DNA from: Gammaproteobacteria bacterium
Lineage (GTDB): Bacteria; Pseudomonadota; Gammaproteobacteria; GCA-001735895
Assembly: GCA_024638385.1 (NCBI GenBank)
Contig: JAHEKJ010000002.1
Coordinates: forward strand, 22,185 to 86,184
DNA length: 64,000 nt
Direction of reading: 5' to 3'
Shown here: one piece after another, positions 39,564-47,855 of the stretch
How the letters are laid out: each line of letters opens with the position of its first letter
How positions within the stretch are numbered: the stretch's first letter is position 1
Made by a program: the position numbers and the translations under genes
Notes under the pieces: model-generated
The model's input: the letters and a program-made list of their open reading frames with translations, nothing else
The model's database searches: none
What the model was told of the DNA's origin: nothing

Positions 39564-39599
39564 CGATCCGGGAGTTTGTGTCTGCCATGTCAATTGCGT

Positions 39600-39720
39600 T
39601 CACCGAATCAGGACCGCGTCGTCGGCGAGAATACCCGCGCGCAGGTCGTCGAGCGCGGCATTACCGTCAACCAAAACGACCTGAAGCACGGCCAGGCGCG
39701 AATCCTTGAATCTTCTCGAT
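39600..39720 (-). pseudogene. Possible 3' remnant of an alcohol dehydrogenase gene
   Basis: On the minus strand, GNAALDDLRAGILADDAVLI followed by Arg and TGA (39600-39602) matches the C-terminus of the ADH at 49771 (ANAALDDLRAGRLSGAAVLI, Pro, stop) at 15 of 20 residues and at about 45 of 61 bases by eye. Upstream of Gly-Asn-Ala the similarity stops. No start codon or RBS was found. It may be a duplicated gene end created when the surface-glycan locus inserted. Confidence 0.4.
39637..39659 (+). repeat. Left 23-bp direct repeat flanking surface-glycan locus
   Basis: The 23 bases here are identical to 49808-49830, in the same orientation. The left copy is in the ADH-like remnant, the right copy in the intact ADH 3' end. 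The two bracket the seven-gene locus 39781-49634. Confidence 0.55.
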
Positions 39721-39780
39721 AGATCCCAGGCATTGGCCAACACCGCCGGAAACCGCGATTGTCCGCTCGAACCCGGTTAT

Positions 39781-41505
39781 TTACCGGGCCAACTGGAGCC
39801 TTTTTATCGCGGACATCCGCTTGTCCGTCATCATCCTGGCGAGTTCCGGTCGCGATTCGTACAGATTCTCCTTCTCGCCGGGATCGTTTCTCAGGTCGTA
39901 GAGTTGCGCCTGCGAAGCACCGTCCCTGCCGATGATGAGCTTCAACAGGTGTTGCGCGTCCTGGTAGACCAGGCCCAGGGTATCCTTCCGGTTATCCAGA
40001 TAGCCGAATTTTCTCGCTCCCGGCTGCTGCAACGGGCGTCCCATGAACGAATCCGGGACCGGCAATTCCATCTGGTACAGCAGCGTCGGCGGAATATCCA
40101 TCAGCGTTGCAAAAAAACCGGTGTCGATGTCCAGTTCCATGTTGTTGCTACTCCAGAATATTATCGGCACGTGAATTTCTTCCTGGTACAGGGTCTGGTA
40201 GTGGCCATAGTTTCCGCGCTCGCCCATCGCATCTCCATGGTCGCCGAAGATGACGACGATCGCATTGTCCAGGTAGCCCTTTTCTTCGAGCGACGAAAAT
40301 ATAGTCCTGACATAGTCATCGAATTGATGGGCGCGGTTGTCGTGGTCATTGATCGACGCGCGACGGTGGGATTCGCCGCCGAGCATGAACAACAGGCTGT
40401 CTCGCGTCGGTCGGTACTTCTGGTATTTTTGCGGGTGGCTGCCCAGCCCATGCGAAGACATCATGCGGAGGTAGAAGAGGTTCGGCACTCCGGAGTAGCC
40501 GGGAAAGCGATCGAGTATGTCGAGCACGTATCGGTCGTCGTGCATGTAGTAGTTGTCATCGAGGTCGGCGCGCAAAAAGTTTTCGATCCTCGGTCGCAGG
40601 TATCGATCGAGCCCGGCATGATAAAGGCTGCCCGCGCCTATAAAATTATTGACATAGCCTTGCCGGGACATGATCTCGAAAAGCCCGGTGGGAGCATCTT
40701 TGTACGAAAAGTTGGAGGTCAATACCGAAGAGAATCCGCAGATGGACTCGCTGCAGTTCGAGAAGCTGAAAGGTATTTTCTTTGCGCCCGAATCGACTAT
40801 TCCGTCGATGAACGGAGAGGTCTTTCGTTGATTGCCATAGGTGCTCAGGCGATCGGCTCGCAACGCGTCTCCGTGAATCAGGACGATATTCGGCATCCGC
40901 GACCCCGCATCCCGCGCCACTTCTTTGGCCGGCGAGACGATTATTTCCTGCTGTATTTGTCCGCCGGCGGCGCGGGTGTTCAGGAATTCGTAAATCGGCT
41001 CTCCTTGCCAGATGATGTCCATGTCCTCCGAGATTACCCAGCTCGACCAGGCAAAGCCCATTCCCAGCAAAGGCGTGGCAAGCAGCAGCCCGAAGTCCTG
41101 CGTTTTCAGTGTGATCGAGGGCAGCAGATAACGATAGGCAATGAAAACCAGGCCGGCGAGAATCACGAACACCGGCAGGATATAGACCGGAAACCGGCTC
41201 AACTCCTCGACGATCACCTCCTGGTTGATCGTCAAAAACGACCATGAAATGAACTCGTTCCAATACTGGATGGCAACCAGGTTCGTGACATACAACAGAC
41301 ACAGGAACACGCTTAGAGTCGCGACGGCAAGGGTTTTCAATGCGCGGGGCATGAAATACAAAACCAGGGTATAGGCGGCGCACACCAGCAACGGATGGAT
41401 GATCAATACGTTCGCGGAAAGCGGCATCCTCATCGACGTAATCAGCATTGCCGCGAATGCCAACAAAGCGTGCGCCAGTATGAATAAATGAATTCTTCGC
41501 TTCAT
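39781..41505 (-). CDS. Membrane-anchored sulfatase-fold transferase (EptA-like phosphoethanolamine transferase)
   Basis: A 574-residue protein with about five N-terminal membrane helices (to about residue 180) and a periplasmic alkaline-phosphatase-fold domain. Motifs: NIVLIHGDALRADRLSTYG (first metal site), FSNCSESICGFSSVLTS in the nucleophile position (Ser where EptA proteins have Thr), GSHPQKYQKYRPT, and FGDHGDAMGERGNYGH. This fits transferases that move phosphoethanolamine or a similar group from a phospholipid to a surface glycan. I chose ATG at 41503-41505. Last gene of the minus-strand glycan locus. Confidence 0.8.
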   Translation of the reverse strand: MKRRIHLFILAHALLAFAAMLITSMRMPLSANVLIIHPLLVCAAYTLVLYFMPRALKTLAVATLSVFLCLLYVTNLVAIQYWNEFISWSFLTINQEVIVEELSRFPVYILPVFVILAGLVFIAYRYLLPSITLKTQDFGLLLATPLLGMGFAWSSWVISEDMDIIWQGEPIYEFLNTRAAGGQIQQEIIVSPAKEVARDAGSRMPNIVLIHGDALRADRLSTYGNQRKTSPFIDGIVDSGAKKIPFSFSNCSESICGFSSVLTSNFSYKDAPTGLFEIMSRQGYVNNFIGAGSLYHAGLDRYLRPRIENFLRADLDDNYYMHDDRYVLDILDRFPGYSGVPNLFYLRMMSSHGLGSHPQKYQKYRPTRDSLLFMLGGESHRRASINDHDNRAHQFDDYVRTIFSSLEEKGYLDNAIVVIFGDHGDAMGERGNYGHYQTLYQEEIHVPIIFWSSNNMELDIDTGFFATLMDIPPTLLYQMELPVPDSFMGRPLQQPGARKFGYLDNRKDTLGLVYQDAQHLLKLIIGRDGASQAQLYDLRNDPGEKENLYESRPELARMMTDKRMSAIKRLQLAR

Positions 41506-41568
41506 TATTGACAACCAAAATCGATACCGACCCGGGTCATGCAAGCCGCTGCCGATAGTCCGTGAAAT

Positions 41569-42477
41569 TCATCGACCCGACTCACCGGCGAGCAGCTCCC
41601 GCCATTCGGGTTCCGTGCCGTAACCGTAAAGCCGCATCAACGGGCCGCAGATCCGGTCGACTATCCTGGCTTCGGCGGCGGGCCATGCTCGCCAGGAATA
41701 TTCGGTATTCGCACTTTCGTTGACGGGCGGGCTCCCCATTATTTCCAGATCCAGAATTCGGTAATGACGTTCGGCATGACTGGAAATGAATCGAATCAGC
41801 GATTCCCGATTCCCGGATTCGGCGTCGAATACATCCTCGAACCTGAAGATGCGTACCTGACTCGAATCGTTTTGTGCCTCTTGCAGTTCGCGATAAACCA
41901 TCGACCAGTCCCAGGCCAGCCTCCCCGTCTGGCCGATATCGCTCCAGAGGGGGGACCATTGCCTGTCGTTCAGGCTGTCTGGCTCGAGTAGAGGCTGGAG
42001 GATACCGTCGCCTGACGCGCCTTTTCTGCGCTTCGGACTGTGACGTTTCCAGGAATCGATCCAGGTTCTGGGATCCCGGATAATGCCCGCCATTTTTGCC
42101 TCGGGCCAGATACGGTTGATGTGTCTGGCAAAAAGCCACCAGGCATAATAACTTTCGACAATCAGTCCCTCGGAAATTTGATTATAGTATCGATTGCGCG
42201 CTTTTCTGATTCGCGCGAAACATTCCTGGTCGGTCATCTTTCCCAGCATCAGCTTCTGGCCTAATACCCTGATCCCGGATCTTCCCAGGCAGCGGTCGAT
42301 GACCATGTGCCTGAAGCCGAAGTGCCTGATTCGGCGGAGCGTGAGCCGTGACAAACCCGCGAACAGGTCGGGTTCATGCTCCGAGTAGCAATCCTCGATG
42401 GCTCGGCTCAGGTACTTGCCCAGGAACATGGATCCTGTTCTGCCTCCGGATGCGATAAACACGAGGTCTTTCTTCAT
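41569..42477 (-). CDS. Sulfotransferase family protein
   Basis: A 302-residue cytoplasmic protein with the two PAPS-binding signatures: VFIASGGRTGSMFLGKYLS at the N-terminus (5'-phosphosulfate loop) and AGIIRDPRTWIDSWKRH (3'-phosphate site, about residue 133). Sulfotransferases of this kind add sulfate from PAPS to carbohydrates or lipids. It lies 20 bp after the GT4 gene, with the EptA-like gene 64 bp downstream, so the product of the locus may be sulfated. The exact acceptor cannot be told. Confidence 0.78.
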   Translation of the reverse strand: MKKDLVFIASGGRTGSMFLGKYLSRAIEDCYSEHEPDLFAGLSRLTLRRIRHFGFRHMVIDRCLGRSGIRVLGQKLMLGKMTDQECFARIRKARNRYYNQISEGLIVESYYAWWLFARHINRIWPEAKMAGIIRDPRTWIDSWKRHSPKRRKGASGDGILQPLLEPDSLNDRQWSPLWSDIGQTGRLAWDWSMVYRELQEAQNDSSQVRIFRFEDVFDAESGNRESLIRFISSHAERHYRILDLEIMGSPPVNESANTEYSWRAWPAAEARIVDRICGPLMRLYGYGTEPEWRELLAGESGR

Positions 42478-42496
42478 GACTGATTCCCGGATGCCT

Positions 42497-43567
42497 TTAT
42501 TCGCCAGTCAAGGCGTCGAAGGTTTGTCGGCCAACGCGGTCCCACGAATACCACTCCCGGCAGGCTTCCATCGATGACTGGATAAACTTGTGGCGTTGCG
42601 AATCTGTCCACTTGCCGATTTCGACAATTTTATCGATCCAGATCGCGGGGTTCTCCGCGGCCAACAGGAATCCCGTTTGACCATCCATCACGGCATCCTT
42701 GATGCCATCCAGGTTCGCGGCCAGCACGACGCCTCCCGATGCGGCGGCTTCGGTCGCCACCAACCCGAAGCCCTCGTATTCGTTCGTCGGCATCGAAATA
42801 TTGGGGACTACGACCGCCAGGGCGTTGGCATAGGCCGATTTCAATGCATCCGGGGAGAGGGCATCCAGGTGACGGACCCGGGGGTGGGTCAGCACGGCCG
42901 CTTCCGCGGATTCCAGGATTTGCCCGGCGACGTCCAGGCCGATGTTTTCCGGAATCCGGGGCAGAACCTCGGTGACGAACCACGCCAGTCCTTTTTGCGG
43001 AATGATTCTTCCGGCGAACAGAAGGTTGTTGCCGTGTTTCCCCGATGGCGCCGGGTTATTGCCGTCGGCGGCGAGCGGGATGACCCGGGTGCGCCGGAAC
43101 CCGGCATTTTTCACTCGTGATTCGGTGGCACTGGAATTGGCGATGACCAGGGCCTTGCCAAGCATCGCCGCCGCCAGGCGAAGATAGAATTTGTACAGTT
43201 TGCCCCTGAGGGTTGGCCTGCCGGCATAGCCGACGTCGGTACCATGCGCAGCAATCACCACTTTCGCCCGCGGCGATCTCAGCAGAGCGGCAAGGGCGAT
43301 GGGCCAGGAGGCCAGGTCGCCAATCAGGAGGTGATCGATCCCGCGCCATCTGAAGATCATTCGAAATGCAGTCGCTATTCCAAACCGAATCAGAGCGCCG
43401 GCGCCGGGCACCGAGCGGTGATCTTTGGCCGAAAGGGCGTAAATCCCGACACTGGCATACTTACGCAGCTCTTCCGATGTCCTCTTTGCCCAGGTCTCCA
43501 TCCCGCCGACGGATGGTGGCCACTTGCGGGTCACGAAAATTATTCGATCAGGTACCGAATTTTCCAT
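42497..43567 (-). CDS. Glycosyltransferase family 4
   Basis: A 356-residue GT-B glycosyltransferase. The N-terminal acceptor motif KWPPSVGGMETWAKRTSEEL and the C-terminal nucleotide-sugar site NEYEGFGLVATEAAASGGVVLA (E-x7-E) are clear. It transfers a sugar from a nucleotide donor on the cytoplasmic side. It overlaps the upstream GT39-like gene by 28 bp. Confidence 0.9.
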   Translation of the reverse strand: MENSVPDRIIFVTRKWPPSVGGMETWAKRTSEELRKYASVGIYALSAKDHRSVPGAGALIRFGIATAFRMIFRWRGIDHLLIGDLASWPIALAALLRSPRAKVVIAAHGTDVGYAGRPTLRGKLYKFYLRLAAAMLGKALVIANSSATESRVKNAGFRRTRVIPLAADGNNPAPSGKHGNNLLFAGRIIPQKGLAWFVTEVLPRIPENIGLDVAGQILESAEAAVLTHPRVRHLDALSPDALKSAYANALAVVVPNISMPTNEYEGFGLVATEAAASGGVVLAANLDGIKDAVMDGQTGFLLAAENPAIWIDKIVEIGKWTDSQRHKFIQSSMEACREWYSWDRVGRQTFDALTGE

Positions 43568-45276
43568 AGGAAAGTAAAATATACAGGCGAGGTGGGCGCA
43601 TGATCCGGGCGGGGTAAACGGCGGCCAAACCGGAGTTCGACCTGCTGCGGCGTCGACTCCAAAACATGAGAACCTTTCGCCAGAAACACATAATCCCCGT
43701 CCTCGTATCGCTGACCGTCGAGCATGACAGGCGCCGAACTTTCGACGGTGTAGGTGCCTTCGACGGGAATATCAAAGCGTATCGGTTGCCCGTCGAGATG
43801 AAAACTTTTACCGGTAATCCAGATGGCGCCCCAGTGGTGGATGAAATTCGACCGCAGCACCCGGGCATCCTCATCGAGCAGCTCACGGGGTTTGTCCTCG
43901 GAGGATTTCGCGCGCATGGCCCGGTCGAGTTGATACGCGTTTGCGATCAGAAACTTCGGTTCGCATTCTTCAAGAATACGCTCGAATACGGGCTTGCCGT
44001 TTTTCCGATAATTCTCCATCCCCCACGAAGACATGTACAAGCCGCATTTGGGAAAGGTTGAGATCATCGAGTTGCGATCGATGTAGGGTGTCGGCTGCTG
44101 GAACATGCTGTGAATCGCATTGATAATCTCTTTTTGTCCGGTTTGATGGTGATAGCTGTAAAGGTAACCCTGCACCAGGGTGTGAATTGCCATGTACACG
44201 ACGAGCACTGCGAGTCGAGATCTGCCGTATGACCTCGATGAGTTTTCCGTTAAGGCCCGGGCTCCGATGGACACGGCAACCATCGATGGCGCAACGATAA
44301 ACGGAAAAAAGTACGGATAGGCGTTGCGGTAGAAGAAAATGCTCAGTATCGGCAGCGCGAACAATACGGATACGATCAGGCGGGTAGTGGATTCCCGGTC
44401 GTGACGCTGCCACAGGAAACGACATCCGGCAAGCAACAAAAGCATCGGCGGCCAGCTCGCGATAATCCATGACAAAAAGTATTCGCGCTGCGGCCAGAGA
44501 GGATCATCGAGCAGTACCTTCGAGAAAATCGAATCCAGCCTGGCAGCAACTTTCGCTCCCCCGAGAGGAAGGGTGTTCCGATGCCAGAGGTAAAAAATCA
44601 GGGCCGTAATCGATACGCTCAGACCCAGGCCGACACAAACCTTGATGCGCTGTTTTACTTCGCCGTCGTGCCTCGTCCTCCAGACCAGGGCTCCGAGCAG
44701 CGCGGGAGCATATAAAGCGGATTTGATCGAAATGACGAATGCCAGCGCAATGGCAAGCGTCGCTGCCATGTCCTTCCACAAGCCGGCGGGCTTGTCCATC
44801 AATAGAAAAATACCCGCCATCAGCAGGGCGGTGATTATCGGGTCGGCCCTGAAACTTGTACCGTGCATCAGAACATAACCGGAGGCCAGATAACAGAGCA
44901 CTCCAAACAGGGCCAACCTGATGTCGACGAAATTCCGCGCGATCAGGAAAATAAAACCGAGTGTCAGCAGTTCGCAACCCAACATGAAAGTTCGGCCGAG
45001 GAGGATAAGCCGTATTTCGTCCCAGCCGAGACTGCTCATCCAGCCAAACAGGTGGACATGAAATGTTTGCAGTGATCTGGAGAGCGTTCCGTTCGAATAC
45101 TCGAAGACGAGGCTCAAAAAATAGAACTCGTCCCAGTTGATATTGAAGTGGATTAGAAAAAATACCTGGATGCCGAGGATGACCAGAATCGTGACGGCCA
45201 GAAGCGAAACATCGAGATACCTTGCTTCACGTAAATTCACTAGCCGAGCTTCCGTTTTTTCAAAACAATCGGTCAC
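43540..45276 (-). CDS. Polytopic glycosyltransferase (GT39/PMT-like)
   Basis: A 578-residue membrane protein with roughly ten to eleven helices and a periplasmic C-terminal part of about 170 residues. After TM1 comes the acidic motif FNINWDEFYFLSLV with Asp49-Glu50, the catalytic signature of GT-C enzymes that use polyprenyl-phosphate sugars. It overlaps the upstream GT2 gene by 4 bp. The GT2 enzyme would make the lipid-linked sugar donor and this enzyme would use it outside the membrane, as in ArnC/ArnT-type pairs. Confidence 0.85.
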   Translation of the reverse strand: MTDCFEKTEARLVNLREARYLDVSLLAVTILVILGIQVFFLIHFNINWDEFYFLSLVFEYSNGTLSRSLQTFHVHLFGWMSSLGWDEIRLILLGRTFMLGCELLTLGFIFLIARNFVDIRLALFGVLCYLASGYVLMHGTSFRADPIITALLMAGIFLLMDKPAGLWKDMAATLAIALAFVISIKSALYAPALLGALVWRTRHDGEVKQRIKVCVGLGLSVSITALIFYLWHRNTLPLGGAKVAARLDSIFSKVLLDDPLWPQREYFLSWIIASWPPMLLLLAGCRFLWQRHDRESTTRLIVSVLFALPILSIFFYRNAYPYFFPFIVAPSMVAVSIGARALTENSSRSYGRSRLAVLVVYMAIHTLVQGYLYSYHHQTGQKEIINAIHSMFQQPTPYIDRNSMISTFPKCGLYMSSWGMENYRKNGKPVFERILEECEPKFLIANAYQLDRAMRAKSSEDKPRELLDEDARVLRSNFIHHWGAIWITGKSFHLDGQPIRFDIPVEGTYTVESSAPVMLDGQRYEDGDYVFLAKGSHVLESTPQQVELRFGRRLPRPDHAPTSPVYFTFLWKIRYLIE

Positions 45277-46223
45277 TGGTCACGGGACTCGAGATCCATC
45301 TTGATTTGCCTGACCCGGATGTCTTCCAGTAGTCGTCGATTGGATGAAATCAGATCCGCCAGCAATCCGACCGCCATGAGGATGGACCCCAGCGCTACCA
45401 GCACCCCCGATATGACCAGCGACTGGACATGACCCGCGCCGCCCTCGGTGAAATAGAAATAAAGAAATCTGCCGATTCCCAGCAGGCCCGGTATCGATAC
45501 TATGGCTGCCAGGTAAAAGAAGAATTGCAGGGGGCAGTAGAGAACGAAAACCCTGATAATGGTGGATATCGAGCGAAAGACGTATTCGAAAGTGCTGCGG
45601 AATAGTCTCGAGGGTCGATCGACCCGATTCACGGATACCGGAACGGAAGTCATCGGTATACCCATCCGCCCTGCCTGGATAATGGTTTCCAGGGTGTAGG
45701 TGTAATTATTGTTGACCTGCAGCCGTATGGCGGCGTCGTGGTGATAAGCACGGAACCCGCTGGGGGCATCCGGGATGTTCGCCCCGCTGGCAATTTTGAC
45801 AACCCAGCTTCCCAGGTACTGGAGAAACTTCTTGATCGGTGAAAACGTTTTTATCTCGGATATCGGGCGGGCTCCGACCACGATTTGCGTTTCGCCGGAA
45901 AGAATGGGATTGACGAGCGACTGGATACATTCGCCCCGGTATTGATTATCGCCATCGGTATTGACGATGACGTCCGCGCCCTGGCGCAAACATTCCTCCA
46001 GCCCGGTCATGAATGCCCGGGCGAGGCCCCGGTTTTTCACCAGCTTGACGACATGATGAGCGCCGTGCTCCCGGGCAATCTCGGTGGTATTATCGGTCGA
46101 TCCGTCGTCGATGACGAGGTACTCGGTAACATCGAATCCCTCGACTTCCGATGGCAGGTCGGCCAGCGTCGCCGGCAATGTCTGTTCTTCGTTGAAGCAC
46201 GGAATCTGGATTATCAATTTCAT
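45273..46223 (-). CDS. Glycosyltransferase family 2 (polyprenyl-phosphate glycosyltransferase type)
   Basis: A 316-residue GT-A enzyme: MKLIIQIPCFNEEQTLP, VIDDGSTDNTTEIA and the DxD-type NTDGDNQYRG, with SGFRAY and two C-terminal helices (about 235-260 and 270-300) like DpmA/ArnC proteins. It probably transfers a sugar to undecaprenyl phosphate. I start it at ATG 46221-46223; the longer frame lacks family similarity. Upstream lies a 417-bp gene-free leader with a possible promoter. Confidence 0.88.
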   Translation of the reverse strand: MKLIIQIPCFNEEQTLPATLADLPSEVEGFDVTEYLVIDDGSTDNTTEIAREHGAHHVVKLVKNRGLARAFMTGLEECLRQGADVIVNTDGDNQYRGECIQSLVNPILSGETQIVVGARPISEIKTFSPIKKFLQYLGSWVVKIASGANIPDAPSGFRAYHHDAAIRLQVNNNYTYTLETIIQAGRMGIPMTSVPVSVNRVDRPSRLFRSTFEYVFRSISTIIRVFVLYCPLQFFFYLAAIVSIPGLLGIGRFLYFYFTEGGAGHVQSLVISGVLVALGSILMAVGLLADLISSNRRLLEDIRVRQIKMDLESRDQ

Positions 46224-46640
46224 CGAGGAGTATGGGCCATAGAAAAACCGGTGCGAACCGACCGGTGAAATACTACCAGCGGATACTAGTTTAGCCCGGC
46301 TCGAGCACCTGCAATAACGGAAAAAATTCTGCTCGACGACCCGATACCCGGGTTCCGGCGGAAACAAACCTTCGTATCTTTGTGCCGGTTACCGGAAATG
46401 CCCGGAATGGTAGTTTTATAGTACGTATTGCCGATTGCTGCAAAACTGCAGTAACGGCCCTTGTGCCTTCGTTCGGGGTATCCCCGCGCCCGCGGTAAAA
46501 AATGTTCCTCGAATCTCGCTCGATAGCCATGGCGGCATGCGTTACTGTCGTCATGGCCTGGGCAGGGCCGGGGCGAAACGCGCGACCGACGCGGGTCGCA
46601 AGCGACGCGGCTGGGCCGAAAGCGATGATATTTTCGCATC
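46224..46640 (-). promoter_or_regulatory. Gene-free leader of the GT2-GT39-GT4 operon
   Basis: No convincing ORF in 417 bp. On the minus strand TATAAA (46415-46420) with TTGCAG (46438-46443) 17 bp upstream makes a modest sigma70 promoter, giving a leader of about 185 nt. Within it GCTGGTAGTAT (46270-46280) resembles the ops/JUMPstart consensus GGCGGTAGYNT at 9 of 11 positions. The region is otherwise unremarkable. Confidence 0.35.
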
Positions 46641-47516
46641 TCAATCTGTTTTTGACCGCAATGACTGCAGCGACAGGAGCGCGGCGAGCGGCGCGATGAC
46701 GACCAGGCCGACCAGGCGATTCAGGAACGCCGACAGGAATCCGAATGCAGCGGCCAGGCCGACGACGGGACTGATCGCCGCTGCGACACCTTCCCGTATT
46801 CCGAGACCCGCGGGCACGATCGACACCGCCGAGCCCACCACGGCGGCGACGGCCAGCGCGGATGCCTGCGCAAAACTTGCCGCCACGCCCAGCGCGATAA
46901 AGCACAGGTAGAGTCGCGCGGCATCGGTAACGACCAGCAATAGCCGGGTAACCAGCATCGACAGCAGAAGAATATAGCCGCCTTCGAGGACACGCCACCA
47001 GATGACACAGCCCAGGAACACCAGCACCCCGATGGACAAAAAGACGTAGGCGACCGGGCCGTTCGACAGGCCGAGCATCCAGGCGCCGGCGTATCCGAAC
47101 GCCACCGCTATCCAGATCACGCCGACGACGATGGTACTCGACGTGCCCTTGAACAGGGGGGTTCCTCCCGCTTTCAGGGCAGCGATTCGCACCATTGTGG
47201 ATCCCGGCAATGGCAACAGGTTTGCCGCCGAGCCCAGCACCGTGATCTGCAGGGCTTTCACCGCCGTAACCGGGACCCGTCCGAGCCGCGCCAGAATTGC
47301 GAATTCGACGGTGTTCAGGCAAAGGGTCAGGGGTACGCCCACGAGTATCAGGAGCACCACCGGCCATAACACCAGGTCGCCCAGTACCTGCGGCTGCAAA
47401 CTGATCGAATACCCCAATCCCGCGACAAGAAAAACCGTTGCGCAACCCAGGGCAATTCTGCCGAACATCGGATGGCTATCGATATCGGGACCGGTATCGG
47501 CCTTATCGTTTTTCAA
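46641..47516 (-). CDS. UPF0104 / flippase-like membrane protein
   Basis: A 291-residue membrane protein with seven to eight helices. The C-terminal SIVPAGLGIREGVAAAI and the earlier LLPLPGSTMVRIAAL match the lysylphosphatidylglycerol-synthase TM / flippase-like (UPF0104) family, often found beside glycosyltransferase genes and thought to move lipid-linked substrates. The longest frame opens with TTG at 47514-47516; ATG at 47466-47468 is an alternative that removes 16 residues. Substrate unknown. Confidence 0.8.
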   Translation of the reverse strand: MKNDKADTGPDIDSHPMFGRIALGCATVFLVAGLGYSISLQPQVLGDLVLWPVVLLILVGVPLTLCLNTVEFAILARLGRVPVTAVKALQITVLGSAANLLPLPGSTMVRIAALKAGGTPLFKGTSSTIVVGVIWIAVAFGYAGAWMLGLSNGPVAYVFLSIGVLVFLGCVIWWRVLEGGYILLLSMLVTRLLLVVTDAARLYLCFIALGVAASFAQASALAVAAVVGSAVSIVPAGLGIREGVAAAISPVVGLAAAFGFLSAFLNRLVGLVVIAPLAALLSLQSLRSKTD

Positions 47517-47855
47517 TGCACTTTTCGTTCGAGTCTGGAAAACCGGATTGCGACGCTCGCCTGGAAAGTGCGGGCGTCACCTTGTCTCGCTATCTCCGCC
47601 GGTCCTGCGTTTGTGCCATCATCGATGACCGGACATTCGGAGACCTCGAACCTTTTTACCTCCGAAAGCCGGCGCGGAATCGTTGCTGGCGATGTCCTGC
47701 CCTGGTCGAGATGCGGCGCCTGGATTTGCAATCTCCTTCGGGACCCCGTGCCAGTCGAATGCCAGCCAGCTCTACCTGGGAATTGTAGCCAGGTAGCCAA
47801 TCTATTGCAGCGACTTGCGACAGGCATCGAACCTGGCGGGCTCGGGGCCACTCTT
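47517..47855. other. 339-bp spacer without a supported gene
   Basis: Lies between the LtaS-like gene stop and the UPF0104 gene start. A 112-codon minus-strand frame (47513-47851) fills it and overlaps the TTG start downstream, but its predicted product is rich in Arg, Ser and Pro, has no hydrophobic core or recognisable motif, so I do not call it. No promoter stands out. Confidence 0.3.

Noticed and set aside
47513..47851. 112-codon ORF filling the gap before the UPF0104 gene
   Set aside because: Composition and lack of any motif or hydrophobic core suggest it is not coding; its overlap with the downstream TTG is the only point in favour.
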